From Betaproteobacteria bacterium (GTDB lineage Bacteria; Pseudomonadota; Gammaproteobacteria; Burkholderiales; SG8-39), in contig SCTY01000071.1 in assembly GCA_004297625.1 (NCBI GenBank), positions 62,001-126,000 on the forward strand: DNA of 64,000 bases, in the 5' to 3' direction. The position numbers were made by a program, and so were the translations under genes. The first letter of the stretch is position 1, and every line of letters begins with the position of its first letter. This document shows positions 1 to 8,211 of this stretch, piece after piece. The notes beneath the pieces were generated by a model that searched no databases, had not been told where the DNA came from, and worked only from the letters and a program-made list of their open reading frames with translations.

Positions 1-195
1 GATCACGGTCGTCTTCTTGCCGTGGTACTTGATGCGCCAGCCCTTGGAGCTCGCCTGCAGCCCGGAGGCGTCGACCAGCACGCCCGCCTTGGCGAGCTGC
101 TCGTGGTAGGTCGCCATCTCGGCGAACAGGCTCTCGGGCGGCCGCACCCCGGCTTCGGACTCCCGGGTGGCCTTGACCAGAATCATGAATCGCAT
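1..195 (-). CDS. YciI/DGPF-family protein (C-terminus beyond window)
   Basis: The visible 65 residues begin MRFMILVKATRESEAG and include the ESLFAEMATYHEQLAKAGVL helix and the GLQASSKGWRI strand. This is the ferredoxin-like YciI (YCII-related, DGPF) fold. The start ATG is preceded by a good AAGGAGA ribosome site. The gene lies 65 bp downstream of an ECF42-type sigma factor on the same strand. In that sigma group, DGPF proteins are the usual genomic partners and proposed targets. The biochemical role of DGPF proteins is not settled. The gene runs off the left edge, so only the N-terminal half is seen. Confidence 0.85.
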   Translation of the reverse strand, partial: MRFMILVKATRESEAGVRPPESLFAEMATYHEQLAKAGVLVDASGLQASSKGWRIKYHGKKTTVI

Positions 196-260
196 TGCCT
201 TCTCCTTGAGGGTTAAGGGGGTTGCACCCGTTAGTCGAACGGCGGGGCGGCGAATCGACA

Positions 261-1481
261 TCACCCCGAAAGGTTCTTGAGGCGCCGCTCGAGGAAGCGG
301 CGCTCGGGTTCCTGGCGGGCGAGGGCGAGAGCTTGCTTGTAGGAGACGAGCGCCTGCTCTTTTTTCCCCAGCCGCCGGCAAAGGTCGGCGCGCGCCGCGT
401 GCGCGAGGTGGTATTGCCGCAGATCGCCTTTCTTCAGCAGCTCCTCGACGAGCGGCAGGCCTGCCGCGGGGCCGTCGCGCATCGCCACCGCGACGGCGCG
501 GTTGAGCGCCACCACCGGCGACGGATCCAGGCGGTGCAGCACGTCGTAGAGCGCGACGATCTGCGCCCAGTCCGTCTCGCCGGCGCTCGGCGCTTCAGCG
601 TGCACCGCGCTGATCGCCGCCTGCAGGCTGTACGGGCCGAAGCGCCTCGAGCCGAGCGCCTTCTCGACGAGCGCGATGCCTTCGCCGATCAGCTCTCGGT
701 TCCACAGCGCGCGGTCCTGCTCCTCGAGCACGATGAGGTCGCCGGCGGGCGAAGTGCGCGCCGGGCGCCGCGCCTCGTGCAGCAGCATGAGCGCGAGCAG
801 GCCCATGGCCTCCGGCTCGGGCAGCAGCTCGACGAGCAGCCGCGCGAGCCGCAGCGCCTCGCCGGAGAGATCGGCGCGCGTCACCGAGGCGCCGGAAGAA
901 GCGGAGTAGCCCTCGTTGAACACGAGATAAATCACGCGCAGCACCGCGTCGAGGCGCTCGGGCAGCTCGGCCGCTCCGGGCACTTCGTACGGGATGCGCG
1001 CGTCGCGGATCTTGGTCTTCGCGCGCACGATGCGCTGCGCGAGCGTCGGCGCCGGCGCGAGGAACGCGTGCGCGATTTCCTCGGTCTTCAGGTCGCAGAC
1101 TTCGCGCAGCGTGAGCGCCACCTGCGCGTCGGGCGAGAGCGCCGGGTGGCAGCAGGTGAAGATCAGGCGGAGACGATCGTCTTCGATCTCCTCCCTGGGG
1201 GAATCTTCATGAGAAAGCGTTTCGGCATGCTCTTCCTCAAGGGGATCGAAGCGCGCGCGCCGGCGGATGGCGTCGATCGCCTTGAAGCGCCCCGCCGAGA
1301 CCAGCCAGGCGCGCGGGTTGGCGGGGACGCCTTCCTGCGGCCACTGCTCGAGCGCGGCGCGGAAAGCCTCGGACAGCGCTTCCTCGGCGAGGTCCATGTC
1401 GCCGAGCAGGCGCACCAGGGTCGCGAAGACGCGGCGCGACTCCGCGCGGTAGAGGCGATCCACCGTCTCGCGCACTTCCAT
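261..1481 (-). CDS. ECF42-type RNA polymerase sigma factor with long C-terminal extension
   Basis: A 406-residue protein. Residues 10-75 form the sigma region 2 helices (LAEEALSEAF, then ARFDP after the DNA-contact helix). Residues 103-165 form region 4 (LTLREVCDLKTEEIAHAF). A helical, TPR-like extension of about 230 residues follows. It carries the LNRAVAVAMRDGP motif near residue 338, the conserved DGP signature of ECF42 sigma factors. That extension replaces the anti-sigma factor in the group. The ATG has a GAGGAGG site. The gene starts 24 bp downstream of the carbamoylase and precedes the YciI partner, so it is probably cotranscribed with both. Confidence 0.92.
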   Translation of the reverse strand: MEVRETVDRLYRAESRRVFATLVRLLGDMDLAEEALSEAFRAALEQWPQEGVPANPRAWLVSAGRFKAIDAIRRRARFDPLEEEHAETLSHEDSPREEIEDDRLRLIFTCCHPALSPDAQVALTLREVCDLKTEEIAHAFLAPAPTLAQRIVRAKTKIRDARIPYEVPGAAELPERLDAVLRVIYLVFNEGYSASSGASVTRADLSGEALRLARLLVELLPEPEAMGLLALMLLHEARRPARTSPAGDLIVLEEQDRALWNRELIGEGIALVEKALGSRRFGPYSLQAAISAVHAEAPSAGETDWAQIVALYDVLHRLDPSPVVALNRAVAVAMRDGPAAGLPLVEELLKKGDLRQYHLAHAARADLCRRLGKKEQALVSYKQALALARQEPERRFLERRLKNLSG

Positions 1482-1505
1482 CGCCGGCCTCCTCTGCCGC
1501 GTGCG

Positions 1506-2690
1506 CTAGCCTGTCCCCGCGGTCTCCAGCACCGCCTGCAGCATCACGCTGCAGCTGGCGGCCAGGTGCTCGGGCTTCGCGTTCTCGGTCTCATTGTGGC
1601 TGATGCCGCCTTCGCAGGGAACAAACACCATCGCGGCCGGCGCGACGCGCGACAGGTACACCGCGTCGTGGGCGGCGCCGCTCACGATGTCGCGGTGGCT
1701 CAGGCCGAGCGCGCTGGCGGCCGCGCGCACGCGCTCGACGAGCTCCGGGGCGAACCGGCTCGGCGGGAAGTAGACCACTTCCTCGACTTGTATCGAGACG
1801 CGGCACTGCTCCGCGATCACGCCAATGCTTTTCTGAAGATCCTGTTTCATTTCCAAAAGCGTGTTGTCGTTCGCGTTGCGCAGGTCGACCGTCATGCGCA
1901 CTTCGCCGGGGATGACGTTGCGCGAATTCGGGCTCACCTGCATGTGGCCGACGGTGCCGCGCGCGTTGTCGGGGAACGTGCTGCCGATGCGGTTCACTTC
2001 GAGCGTGAGCCGGGCGGCCGCGAGCAGCGCATCCTTGCGCAGGTGCATCGGGGTCGGGCCGGCGTGGGCGTCCTGGCCGCTGATCCGCACGTCGAACCAG
2101 CGCTGGCCGAGCGCGCCCTGCACCACGCCGATGGGGGTCTTCGTGTCCTCGAGCACCGGCCCCTGCTCGATGTGCGCCTCGAAGTAGGCGCCGACCTCGT
2201 GCGGCCGCGCCGCGCCGCGGTAGCCGATGGCAGTCAGTGCTTCCGAAACGGTTATGCCTTCGACGTCGCGGTTATTGAGGACATCCTCCAATTTATGAAC
2301 CCCCGTGAAAACCCCGGAGCCCATCATCGTGGGCACGAAGCGCGAGCCTTCCTCGTTGGTCCAGCAGGCCACTTCGAGCGGCGCGCGCGTGCGCACGCCG
2401 GCGTCGTTGAGCGCGCGGATCGCCTCGAGGCCCGCCATGACGCCGTAGGCGCCGTCGAACTTGCCGCCATTCGGCTGCGTGTCGAGGTGGCTTCCCATGA
2501 CGACGGGCGCCGCCTCCGGATCGGCGCCTGCGCGGCGCGCGAACATGTTGCCGATCGCGTCGACGCGCACCTCGAGGCCGGCGCCGCGGCACCAGCGCGC
2601 GAAAAGCTCGCGGCCTTCGCGGTCGGCCGGCGTGAGCGTGACGCGCCGCACCCCGCCCTTCGGCGTGGCGCCGATGCGCGCGAGCTCCAT
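1506..2690 (-). CDS. Zn-dependent amidohydrolase, N-carbamoyl-amino-acid hydrolase / allantoate amidohydrolase family
   Basis: 394 residues from ATG 2690. This is a binuclear-metal peptidase M20-like carbamoylase. Metal ligands are visible at GSHLDTQPNGGKFDG (H68, D79), the TNEEG glutamates near 113, HIEQG near 172 and SHNETEN near the C-terminus. Enzymes of this family hydrolyse N-carbamoyl amino acids, ureidopropionate or allantoate. A hydantoinase-type gene lies about 9 kb away. Homology seems to continue upstream in frame (INGERLWSSL before the ATG), but no ATG, GTG or TTG exists there, so the true start is uncertain. The gene is downstream of the MEDS gene and upstream of the ECF42 sigma gene. 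Confidence 0.88.
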   Translation of the reverse strand: MELARIGATPKGGVRRVTLTPADREGRELFARWCRGAGLEVRVDAIGNMFARRAGADPEAAPVVMGSHLDTQPNGGKFDGAYGVMAGLEAIRALNDAGVRTRAPLEVACWTNEEGSRFVPTMMGSGVFTGVHKLEDVLNNRDVEGITVSEALTAIGYRGAARPHEVGAYFEAHIEQGPVLEDTKTPIGVVQGALGQRWFDVRISGQDAHAGPTPMHLRKDALLAAARLTLEVNRIGSTFPDNARGTVGHMQVSPNSRNVIPGEVRMTVDLRNANDNTLLEMKQDLQKSIGVIAEQCRVSIQVEEVVYFPPSRFAPELVERVRAAASALGLSHRDIVSGAAHDAVYLSRVAPAAMVFVPCEGGISHNETENAKPEHLAASCSVMLQAVLETAGTG

Positions 2691-2727
2691 CAGCGAGGAC
2701 CAGAGCCGCTCGCCGTTGATGCTAACG

Positions 2728-3531
2728 CTATGCGGGTTCCTGGAATTGATACGCCTTCGCCCGGGAAAGCACGTCCTGAAAGTGCTCGGGGAGTGTATCG
2801 CGAACCCAGAAAAGAAGCGCCTGCGAGGACGGCAGGTCGCATGAAAGCCCGCGCCACGACAGCAGCGACTGCAGCAGGGGGCCCTTGATCTCGCCGATCA
2901 CCTCGGCGATGGCGCGGTTGACCGCCAGGCGATGGCGCACGTAGTCCTCGGCCGGTATGACGTGGCTGTGCACGCCGCACACGTCGCGCAGCATGCCGCT
3001 ATAGGCCTGCGGGTCGAAGCGGTCGAAAAGATAAGAGCACAGGATCGTCACGCCGTGCTTTTTCGCGAGCGCGTCGCCGAGCTGCTCGGCGAACAGCGCG
3101 GCGCGCGGATTGCCCTGGAGCTGAAGCAGGTTGCTGATCTCTCCCCACCAGCGCGCGCCGGAAAACCGCGCGTCGCACGAGGCCTTGGCGAGCGCTTCGC
3201 CGGCGGCTGCGTGGAAGCGCTCGGGATTCACCGCGCCGTCCGAGAGGATCGCGTCGATCGTCTCTTCGGCGTCCGAGACCGCGAGCTGGCCTTCCTGTAT
3301 CGCGGCGTCGGCGTCGAAGCCCTGCGAGGCGAGCTCGCGGTGCACCTCGAGCAGGTGCGCCCGCGTTCCCGTCAGGAGCACGACCTCGCCGCGCCGCAGG
3401 CCTTCGGCAGCGAAAAAGGAAACGCCGGCAACCAGAAAATCGTCGCTGTCGTAGATCTGAACGATGTGCGAAGCAGGCGCAGGCGCAGCTAATAGTTCTC
3501 GCCACGAGGCGTGGCGTGTGTTGCTTTGCAT
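2728..3531 (-). CDS. MEDS-domain (DcmR-type sensory) protein
   Basis: 267 residues from ATG 3531; a TTG at 3585 would add 18 poorly conserved residues. The sequence HIVQIYDSDDFLVAGVSFFAAEG followed by GEVVLLTGTRAHL is typical of the MEDS domain (methanogen/methylotroph, DcmR sensory). This is a RecA/KaiC-like fold found in sensors such as the dichloromethane-dehalogenase regulator DcmR. No DNA-binding or kinase domain is attached, so it may be a stand-alone sensor. The stop lies 37 bp before the carbamoylase start on the same strand, suggesting cotranscription with that gene and the ECF42 sigma gene. A 7-bp-arm inverted repeat lies just upstream. Confidence 0.8.
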   Translation of the reverse strand: MQSNTRHASWRELLAAPAPASHIVQIYDSDDFLVAGVSFFAAEGLRRGEVVLLTGTRAHLLEVHRELASQGFDADAAIQEGQLAVSDAEETIDAILSDGAVNPERFHAAAGEALAKASCDARFSGARWWGEISNLLQLQGNPRAALFAEQLGDALAKKHGVTILCSYLFDRFDPQAYSGMLRDVCGVHSHVIPAEDYVRHRLAVNRAIAEVIGEIKGPLLQSLLSWRGLSCDLPSSQALLFWVRDTLPEHFQDVLSRAKAYQFQEPA

Positions 3532-3554
3532 GGTGCCGCGCGGATCGTACCAAA

Positions 3555-3570
3555 CCCGAACTTGTTCGGG
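3555..3570. promoter_or_regulatory. inverted repeat upstream of the MEDS gene
   Basis: Perfect 7-bp arms CCCGAAC and GTTCGGG flank a TT centre, 24 bp upstream of the MEDS-gene ATG and 50 bp downstream of the crotonase stop. There is no clear T-run on the minus strand, which argues for an operator rather than a terminator. Function is inferred only from position. Confidence 0.4.
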
Positions 3571-3619
3571 ATGTAGGGCAAACAATGATTCGCCGGCATT
3601 GATTCAACGACGTCGGTTT

Positions 3620-4399
3620 TCAGCGACCTTTCCACACCGGCTTGCGCTTGTTGAGAAAAGCATCCATTCCCTCGCGGAAGTCCTCGCTCATGTAGCACAT
3701 CAGCACGAGGTCGTTGCCTTCGCCGTGCTTCACCTCGGGGCGCAGGCGCAGCAGCGCTTCCTTGGTCGCCTGCAGCGTGAGCGGCGCGTGGCTCGCGACC
3801 TGGCGCGCGATCTCCTCGGCGCGCGCCATGAGCGAGGCTTGATCGTCCAGCAACTCCGAAACCAGGCCTCTTGCGAGCGCCTCTTCGGCCTCGACCAGGC
3901 GCGCGCGGAACACGATGTCCTTCACGAGCGAGGGGCCGACGAGGTAGACGAGCCGCGCATAGCTGACCAACGACAGGCAGTTGCCCAGCGTGCGCGCCAC
4001 CGGGAAGCCGAACTTCATCGAGCGCGAGCCGATGCGCAGGTCGCAGCACGAGGCGATGCTCGCGCCGCCGCCGGTGCACGCGCCGTGGATCGCGGCGATG
4101 CTCGGCACGCGGCAGCGCTCGATCGCGGTCATCACGCGGTCGATGCGCGCCTCGTAGTCGAGCGCGTCCTGCTCCTTGTCGAAGGCGCGGAACTGCGAGA
4201 TGTCGGTGCCCGCGGCGAAGGCCTTGTCGCCCGCGCCGGTGAGCAGGATCGCCTTGATCGAGCGGTCCTCGCTCGCGTTGTTGCAGATCTCGGCGAGGCG
4301 CTCGTACATCGCGAAGGTGAGCGCGTTGCGGGCCTGGGGCCGGTTAAAAGTGACGTACGCGACGCCGTCGCGCACCTCGTGGAGCAGTTCGGGGGTCAT
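3620..4399 (-). CDS. enoyl-CoA hydratase/isomerase (crotonase) family protein
   Basis: 259 residues, normal crotonase length. The CoA-binding and oxyanion-hole elements are visible: FAAGTDISQF near residue 65 and GACTGGGASIASCCDLRIG near 105-123. The GSRSMKFGFPVARTLGNCLS segment follows. The C-terminus ends DAFLNKRKPVWKGR, typical of 2-enoyl-CoA hydratases of aromatic or fatty acid degradation. An AGGAG site precedes the ATG. The gene lies directly downstream of the GntR regulator (26 bp), so it may be cotranscribed with it. Exact acyl-CoA substrate cannot be told from sequence. Confidence 0.9.
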   Translation of the reverse strand: MTPELLHEVRDGVAYVTFNRPQARNALTFAMYERLAEICNNASEDRSIKAILLTGAGDKAFAAGTDISQFRAFDKEQDALDYEARIDRVMTAIERCRVPSIAAIHGACTGGGASIASCCDLRIGSRSMKFGFPVARTLGNCLSLVSYARLVYLVGPSLVKDIVFRARLVEAEEALARGLVSELLDDQASLMARAEEIARQVASHAPLTLQATKEALLRLRPEVKHGEGNDLVLMCYMSEDFREGMDAFLNKRKPVWKGR

Positions 4400-4425
4400 T
4401 CCGGTCGGTCTCCTTTGACCGGAAT

Positions 4426-5163
4426 CTACCGCAACCCGGGAGCGAACACTTCCTGCAGATCGATCTCGGCGCTTTGCTCGCTGACCAGCCGCAGCGAGGA
4501 TTCCACGTGGTCGAGGTGCTTGACCATCAGCTCGCTCGCGCCCCGGAGGTCGCGCTTCTCGATGGCATCGACGATGCCGCCGTGCTCCTCGTGAGGGCAG
4601 GCGGGCAGCGCGGGCGCGTCGTAGAGGATGATGATCAGGCAGGTAAGCGAGGAAAGCTCCTTCAGCATCTCGAGCACCAGCGCGTTGCCGGCGATCTGCG
4701 CGAGCAGCAGGTGAAATTCGCCGGACAGGCGGATGATCGCCTGGCGGTCGTTTGCGGCGCGTGCCGCACGCTCCTTTTTCACATGGGCGCGCAGCGCGGC
4801 GATGTCGCGCGCCGTCGCACGCTCGGTCACCTGCTCGAGCAGCGCGGGCTCCAGCAGCCGGCGGGCGCCGAACACGTCGCGCGCCTCGTCGACCGAGGGG
4901 GCGGCGACGAAAGCGCCGCGATTGCGGTGCACGGTGACGAGCTTCTCGTGCGCGAGCCGCGCGAGCACCGTGCGCACCCGCGAGCGCGTCACGCCGAATA
5001 CCGCCGCGAGCTTCTCCTCGATGAGCTGCGTGCCCGGCGGCAGGCGGTGCTCGATGATCGCGCCGACGATGCGCTCGTAGATCTCGCCCTCGGGCGCCGC
5101 TTCGACGGCGGCGCTTTTTTTCGTGAGCGCACGCCGCCCCGGCGAGGTTTGGACAATCGCCAT
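4426..5163 (-). CDS. GntR family (FadR/FCD subfamily) transcriptional regulator
   Basis: 245 residues from ATG 5163. A TTG at 5196 would also open the frame but lies inside the operator-like palindrome, so the ATG is preferred. The winged helix is seen at EIYERIVGAIIEHRLPPGTQL...FGVTRSRVRTVLARLAHEKLV. The FCD ligand domain fills the C-terminal half, with the metal-site pattern FHLLLAQIAGN and LMVKHLDHVESSL. FCD regulators usually respond to small carboxylic acids. The gene faces a double TRAP transporter operon, which it most likely controls through the ATTGTCGACAAT palindrome in the divergent promoter region. Confidence 0.93.
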   Translation of the reverse strand: MAIVQTSPGRRALTKKSAAVEAAPEGEIYERIVGAIIEHRLPPGTQLIEEKLAAVFGVTRSRVRTVLARLAHEKLVTVHRNRGAFVAAPSVDEARDVFGARRLLEPALLEQVTERATARDIAALRAHVKKERAARAANDRQAIIRLSGEFHLLLAQIAGNALVLEMLKELSSLTCLIIILYDAPALPACPHEEHGGIVDAIEKRDLRGASELMVKHLDHVESSLRLVSEQSAEIDLQEVFAPGLR

Positions 5164-5174
5164 TTTGCAGACAA

Positions 5175-5202
5175 TTGTAGACTCGATTGTCGACAATATG
5201 CT
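5175..5202 (+). promoter_or_regulatory. candidate sigma-70 promoter of the TRAP operon
   Basis: TTGTAG (5175-5180) and TATGCT (5197-5202) are separated by 16 bp, with the first TRAP gene starting 43 bp downstream of the -10. The spacer contains the 12-bp palindrome described separately. Promoter assignment is by consensus match only. Confidence 0.4.
5186..5197. promoter_or_regulatory. GntR/FCD operator candidate ATTGTCGACAAT
   Basis: A perfect 12-bp palindrome between the gntR gene and the divergent TRAP operon. TTGT-N2-ACAA is the kind of symmetric site bound by FadR/FCD regulators. It sits inside the spacer of a possible promoter and next to a second short palindrome, ACAATTGT (5171-5178). 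No other copy was noticed in the window. Confidence 0.6.
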
Positions 5203-5244
5203 AGCGTTTTGTCACCGTCAGCGATTTTCCAGGGAGGGATCACC

Positions 5245-6291
5245 ATGCGTTCGGGCCTGTGTCGCATCCTTTTGAGCGTAGCCATCGCCGGCGCGTGGAG
5301 CGCCGCAAGCGCGGAGCCCGCGCAGCTGCGCGTGCTCGGCAATTTCACCGGCAACAAGAAGCAGGTGGACGGCGTCGAGCGGCCGTTCTTCAATCGGCTC
5401 GCGAAGACCGCCGGGCTCAAGGCCAAGGTGACCTTCAGCCCGATGGATCTCGTGAACGTCAAGGCGCCCGATGCGCTGCGCATCCTGCGCGCCGGCACCT
5501 TCGACGTCGCGTCGGTGCAGATCGGCATGGCGTCGCGCGACGATCCTTTCTTCGAAGGGCTCGATCTCGCCGGCGTGGCGACCGACATGGCAAGCCTGCG
5601 CAAGGCGGTCGACGCCTACCGCGGCGAGTTCGATAAGCGCCTGCAGGCGAAATTCAACGCCAAGGTGCTGACGCTGTGGCCATTCGGGCCGCAGATGCTG
5701 TTCTGCAAGAAGCCGGTCAAGGGCCTCGAGGACTTCAAGGGCCTCAAGGTGCGCACCTTCACGCCGTCCATGGCGACGCTGATGCAGCAGCTCGGTGCGA
5801 CGCCCGTGACGCTGCAGTTCAGCGAGGTGTACCAGGCGCTGCACTCGGGCGTCGCCGACTGCGGCGTGACCGGTCCGTCGGCGGCGAACCAGGGCAAGTG
5901 GCCGGAGGTCGTGTCCTACCTCGTGCCGCTCTCGGTGAACGGCTCGGTGCAGGGGCATTTCATAAACCTGAACACCTGGAAGCAGTTCTCGCCGCAGCAG
6001 CAGCAGAAGCTCAGCGCCGCGTTCAAGGAGATGGAAGACAGGATGTGGCGGGTCGCGAACGAGGCGAGCGAGGACGCCATCAGCTGCAGCACCGGAAAGG
6101 AGCCGTGCAAGGAGCACGCGCGCTTCAAGATGACGCTCAACGCGATTACGCCCGACGAGATCGCGCGCATGAAACAGGCGGTGAGCAAGTCGGTGCTGCC
6201 CGAGTGGCGCAAGATCTGCAACGCGGTCGACGCGAGCTGCGCGGCGACATGGAACGCCACCGTCGGCAAGGCGATGGGACTGAGCATGTAG
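5245..6291 (+). CDS. TRAP transporter solute-binding protein (DctP family), system 1
   Basis: 348 residues with an N-terminal signal peptide (MRSGLCRILLSVAIAGAWSAASA). The DctP-type signature is visible at DFKGLKVRTFTPSMATLMQQ followed by LGATPVTLQFSEVYQALHSG, with the conserved arginine of the carboxylate-binding site in KVRTF. The protein binds a carboxylate in the periplasm and delivers it to the small and large permease subunits encoded immediately downstream. Two cysteine-containing stretches near the C-terminus (ISCSTGKEPCK and ICNAVDASC) could form disulphides. First gene of the operon facing gntR; the GGGAGG site precedes ATG 5245. Confidence 0.92.
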   Translation: MRSGLCRILLSVAIAGAWSAASAEPAQLRVLGNFTGNKKQVDGVERPFFNRLAKTAGLKAKVTFSPMDLVNVKAPDALRILRAGTFDVASVQIGMASRDDPFFEGLDLAGVATDMASLRKAVDAYRGEFDKRLQAKFNAKVLTLWPFGPQMLFCKKPVKGLEDFKGLKVRTFTPSMATLMQQLGATPVTLQFSEVYQALHSGVADCGVTGPSAANQGKWPEVVSYLVPLSVNGSVQGHFINLNTWKQFSPQQQQKLSAAFKEMEDRMWRVANEASEDAISCSTGKEPCKEHARFKMTLNAITPDEIARMKQAVSKSVLPEWRKICNAVDASCAATWNATVGKAMGLSM

Positions 6292-6293
6292 CA

Positions 6294-6872
6294 ATGCTGC
6301 CGAACCCCGTTCTGCGCGTCTGTGAGCCCGTGGTGCGCGTGGCCGCGCTGCTCGGCGGCTACGGCTTGACGGCGCTCGCTGTCCTCGTCGGCTTCGAAGT
6401 CGTGGCGCGCAAGCTCTTCGCCTTCTCGCTGCAGGGCGTGGACGAGATCGGCGGCTACATCATCGCCGCCATGGCGGCCTTCGGCTTCAGCTACGCGCTG
6501 CTGCAGAAGGCCCACACGCGCATCGATATCTTCACGGCGCGGCTGCCGCGCACGGCGCAGCTCTGGCTCAACGTGCTGGCGCTGGCGACGCTCGCCGTGT
6601 TCGCCTGCTTCATGGCGTGGCGCGGCTGGGGCGCGCTCGCCGACACCATCGAGCTGAAGAGCGTGTCGAGCACGCCGCTGCGCACGCCGCTCTGGCTGCC
6701 GCAGAGCGTGTGGCTCGCGGGACTCGCGCTTTTCGCGCTCGTGAGCGCGTCGATCGCGCTGCACGCTGCCTGGCTCGCGTTCCGCGGCAACCGGGCGGCG
6801 GCCGCTCAGTACGCGCCGAGGAGCCTCGAGGAACAGATCGAGGCCGAGCGGGTCGAGATCGAGACGCTATGA
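6294..6872 (+). CDS. TRAP transporter small permease (DctQ family), system 1
   Basis: 192 residues with four predicted membrane helices: about 18-38, 52-75, 90-112 and 140-163. The first helix end carries the DctQ-type pattern EVVARKLFAFSLQGVDEI and is followed by a HTRIDIFTARLP stretch. This is the small membrane subunit that pairs with the DctM subunit. The start lies two bases after the binding-protein stop, and the stop overlaps the DctM start (ATGA), indicating translational coupling. Confidence 0.9.
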   Translation: MLPNPVLRVCEPVVRVAALLGGYGLTALAVLVGFEVVARKLFAFSLQGVDEIGGYIIAAMAAFGFSYALLQKAHTRIDIFTARLPRTAQLWLNVLALATLAVFACFMAWRGWGALADTIELKSVSSTPLRTPLWLPQSVWLAGLALFALVSASIALHAAWLAFRGNRAAAAQYAPRSLEEQIEAERVEIETL

Positions 6873-8182
6873 GCGAGCTCGCGGCCGCGGGGATCGGCTT
6901 TCTCCTGATGCTCGGCGGCCTGGCGCTCGGGCTGCACGTCGCGGTGGCGCTGTTCTTCGTCAGCGCGCTCGGCGCCTGGGCCTACCTCGGCTGGCCGGCG
7001 CTCATGGGCTTCGGCGACAGCAACTGGAGCGCGCTCAACGATTTCATCATCACCGCGATCCCGCTTTTCGTGCTGATGGGAGAGCTGCTCCTGCATAGCG
7101 GGGTGACCGAGAAGATGTACCGCTCGCTCTCCGACTGGCTCGCGCACCTGCCGGGCGGGCTGCTGCATTCCAACATCGCCGCCTCGGCCGCGTTCGCCGC
7201 GATCTCGGGCTCTTCAGTGGCGACCGCCGCCACCATCGGCACCGTGGCGCTGCCGGCGATGGCGAAGCGCAACTACGACGAGCGCTGGGTGGTGGGCTCG
7301 ATCGCCGCCGGCGGCACGCTCGGCATCCTCATTCCGCCCAGCATCAACATGATCATCTACGGCGCCATCACCAATACCTCGATCGGGCGCCTCTTCATGG
7401 CCGGGGTAGTGCCCGGCCTGCTGCTCACGGCGCTCTTCATGGCCATCATCATCGTCGCAAGCGTATTGAAGCCGGCGATTGCCGGCCACCGCGATGCGCG
7501 CGAGGCCCCGGGCGTGCGCCTGCGCCGCCTGGGCGAGCTTTTGCCCCCGGTGCTCGTCTTCGCCATAGTCATGGGAAGCATCTACCTCGGCTGGGCGACG
7601 GCGACCGAGGCGGCCGCGCTCGGCGTGCTCGCTTCGCTGGCGCTCGCCGCTTTCACCGGGCACCTGTCGCTGAAGATGCTGCACGAGTGCTTTCTCGCCA
7701 CGGCCCGCACCACGGCGATGATCCTGCTGATCGTGTCTTCGGCTTTCTTCCTGGCCTTCGTGATCGGCACGCTCGGTATCCCGCAGGCGCTCACCCAGTT
7801 CGTGGCCGATGCCGGCACCGGCGCGTACGCCACGATCTGGATCCTGGTGTTTTTCTACCTCGTCCTCGGCTGCTTCCTCGAGACGCTGTCGATGATGATC
7901 TCCACCATCCCGGTGGTCGTGCCGCTCGTCGTCTCGCTCGGCTTCGATCCGGTATGGTTCGGCATCTTTCTCGTGCTGATGTGCGAGCTTTCGCTCGTCA
8001 CGCCGCCCGTCGGCATGAACCTCTACGTCGTGCAGGCGGTACGCCGCCACGGCTCGATCACCGACGTGATCGCCGGATCGCTGCCCTTCATCGTGATGAT
8101 GATCGCCATGACGGCGTTGCTCATCTATTTCCCGCAGTTCGCGCTCTGGCTGCCCGCCCGCATGTTTTCGGCCGCGAGCTGA
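6869..8182 (+). CDS. TRAP transporter large permease (DctM family), system 1
   Basis: 437 residues, normal for DctM, with about 12 hydrophobic helices. Conserved elements include IPLFVLMGELLLHSG, the ASAAFAAISGSSVATAATIG loop, GTLGILIPPSINMIIYG and the late VTPPVGMNLYVVQAV motif. It uses an ion gradient to import the solute delivered by the binding protein. Start overlaps the DctQ stop by 4 bp. The next TRAP binding protein begins 29 bp after its stop, so the two transporters form one transcription unit. Confidence 0.95.
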   Translation: MSELAAAGIGFLLMLGGLALGLHVAVALFFVSALGAWAYLGWPALMGFGDSNWSALNDFIITAIPLFVLMGELLLHSGVTEKMYRSLSDWLAHLPGGLLHSNIAASAAFAAISGSSVATAATIGTVALPAMAKRNYDERWVVGSIAAGGTLGILIPPSINMIIYGAITNTSIGRLFMAGVVPGLLLTALFMAIIIVASVLKPAIAGHRDAREAPGVRLRRLGELLPPVLVFAIVMGSIYLGWATATEAAALGVLASLALAAFTGHLSLKMLHECFLATARTTAMILLIVSSAFFLAFVIGTLGIPQALTQFVADAGTGAYATIWILVFFYLVLGCFLETLSMMISTIPVVVPLVVSLGFDPVWFGIFLVLMCELSLVTPPVGMNLYVVQAVRRHGSITDVIAGSLPFIVMMIAMTALLIYFPQFALWLPARMFSAAS

Positions 8183-8211
8183 GGTCTTTCGACTTGCACA
8201 AAGGAGGAACC

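Noticed and set aside
222..2888. An 888-residue plus-strand open frame
   Set aside because: A shadow of the ECF42 and carbamoylase genes; composition is Arg/His/Ala-rich with no domain.
3584..3605. Repeated ATTGATTC-like words near 3.6 kb
   Set aside because: Short, imperfect direct repeat that is expected by chance; no flanking structure.
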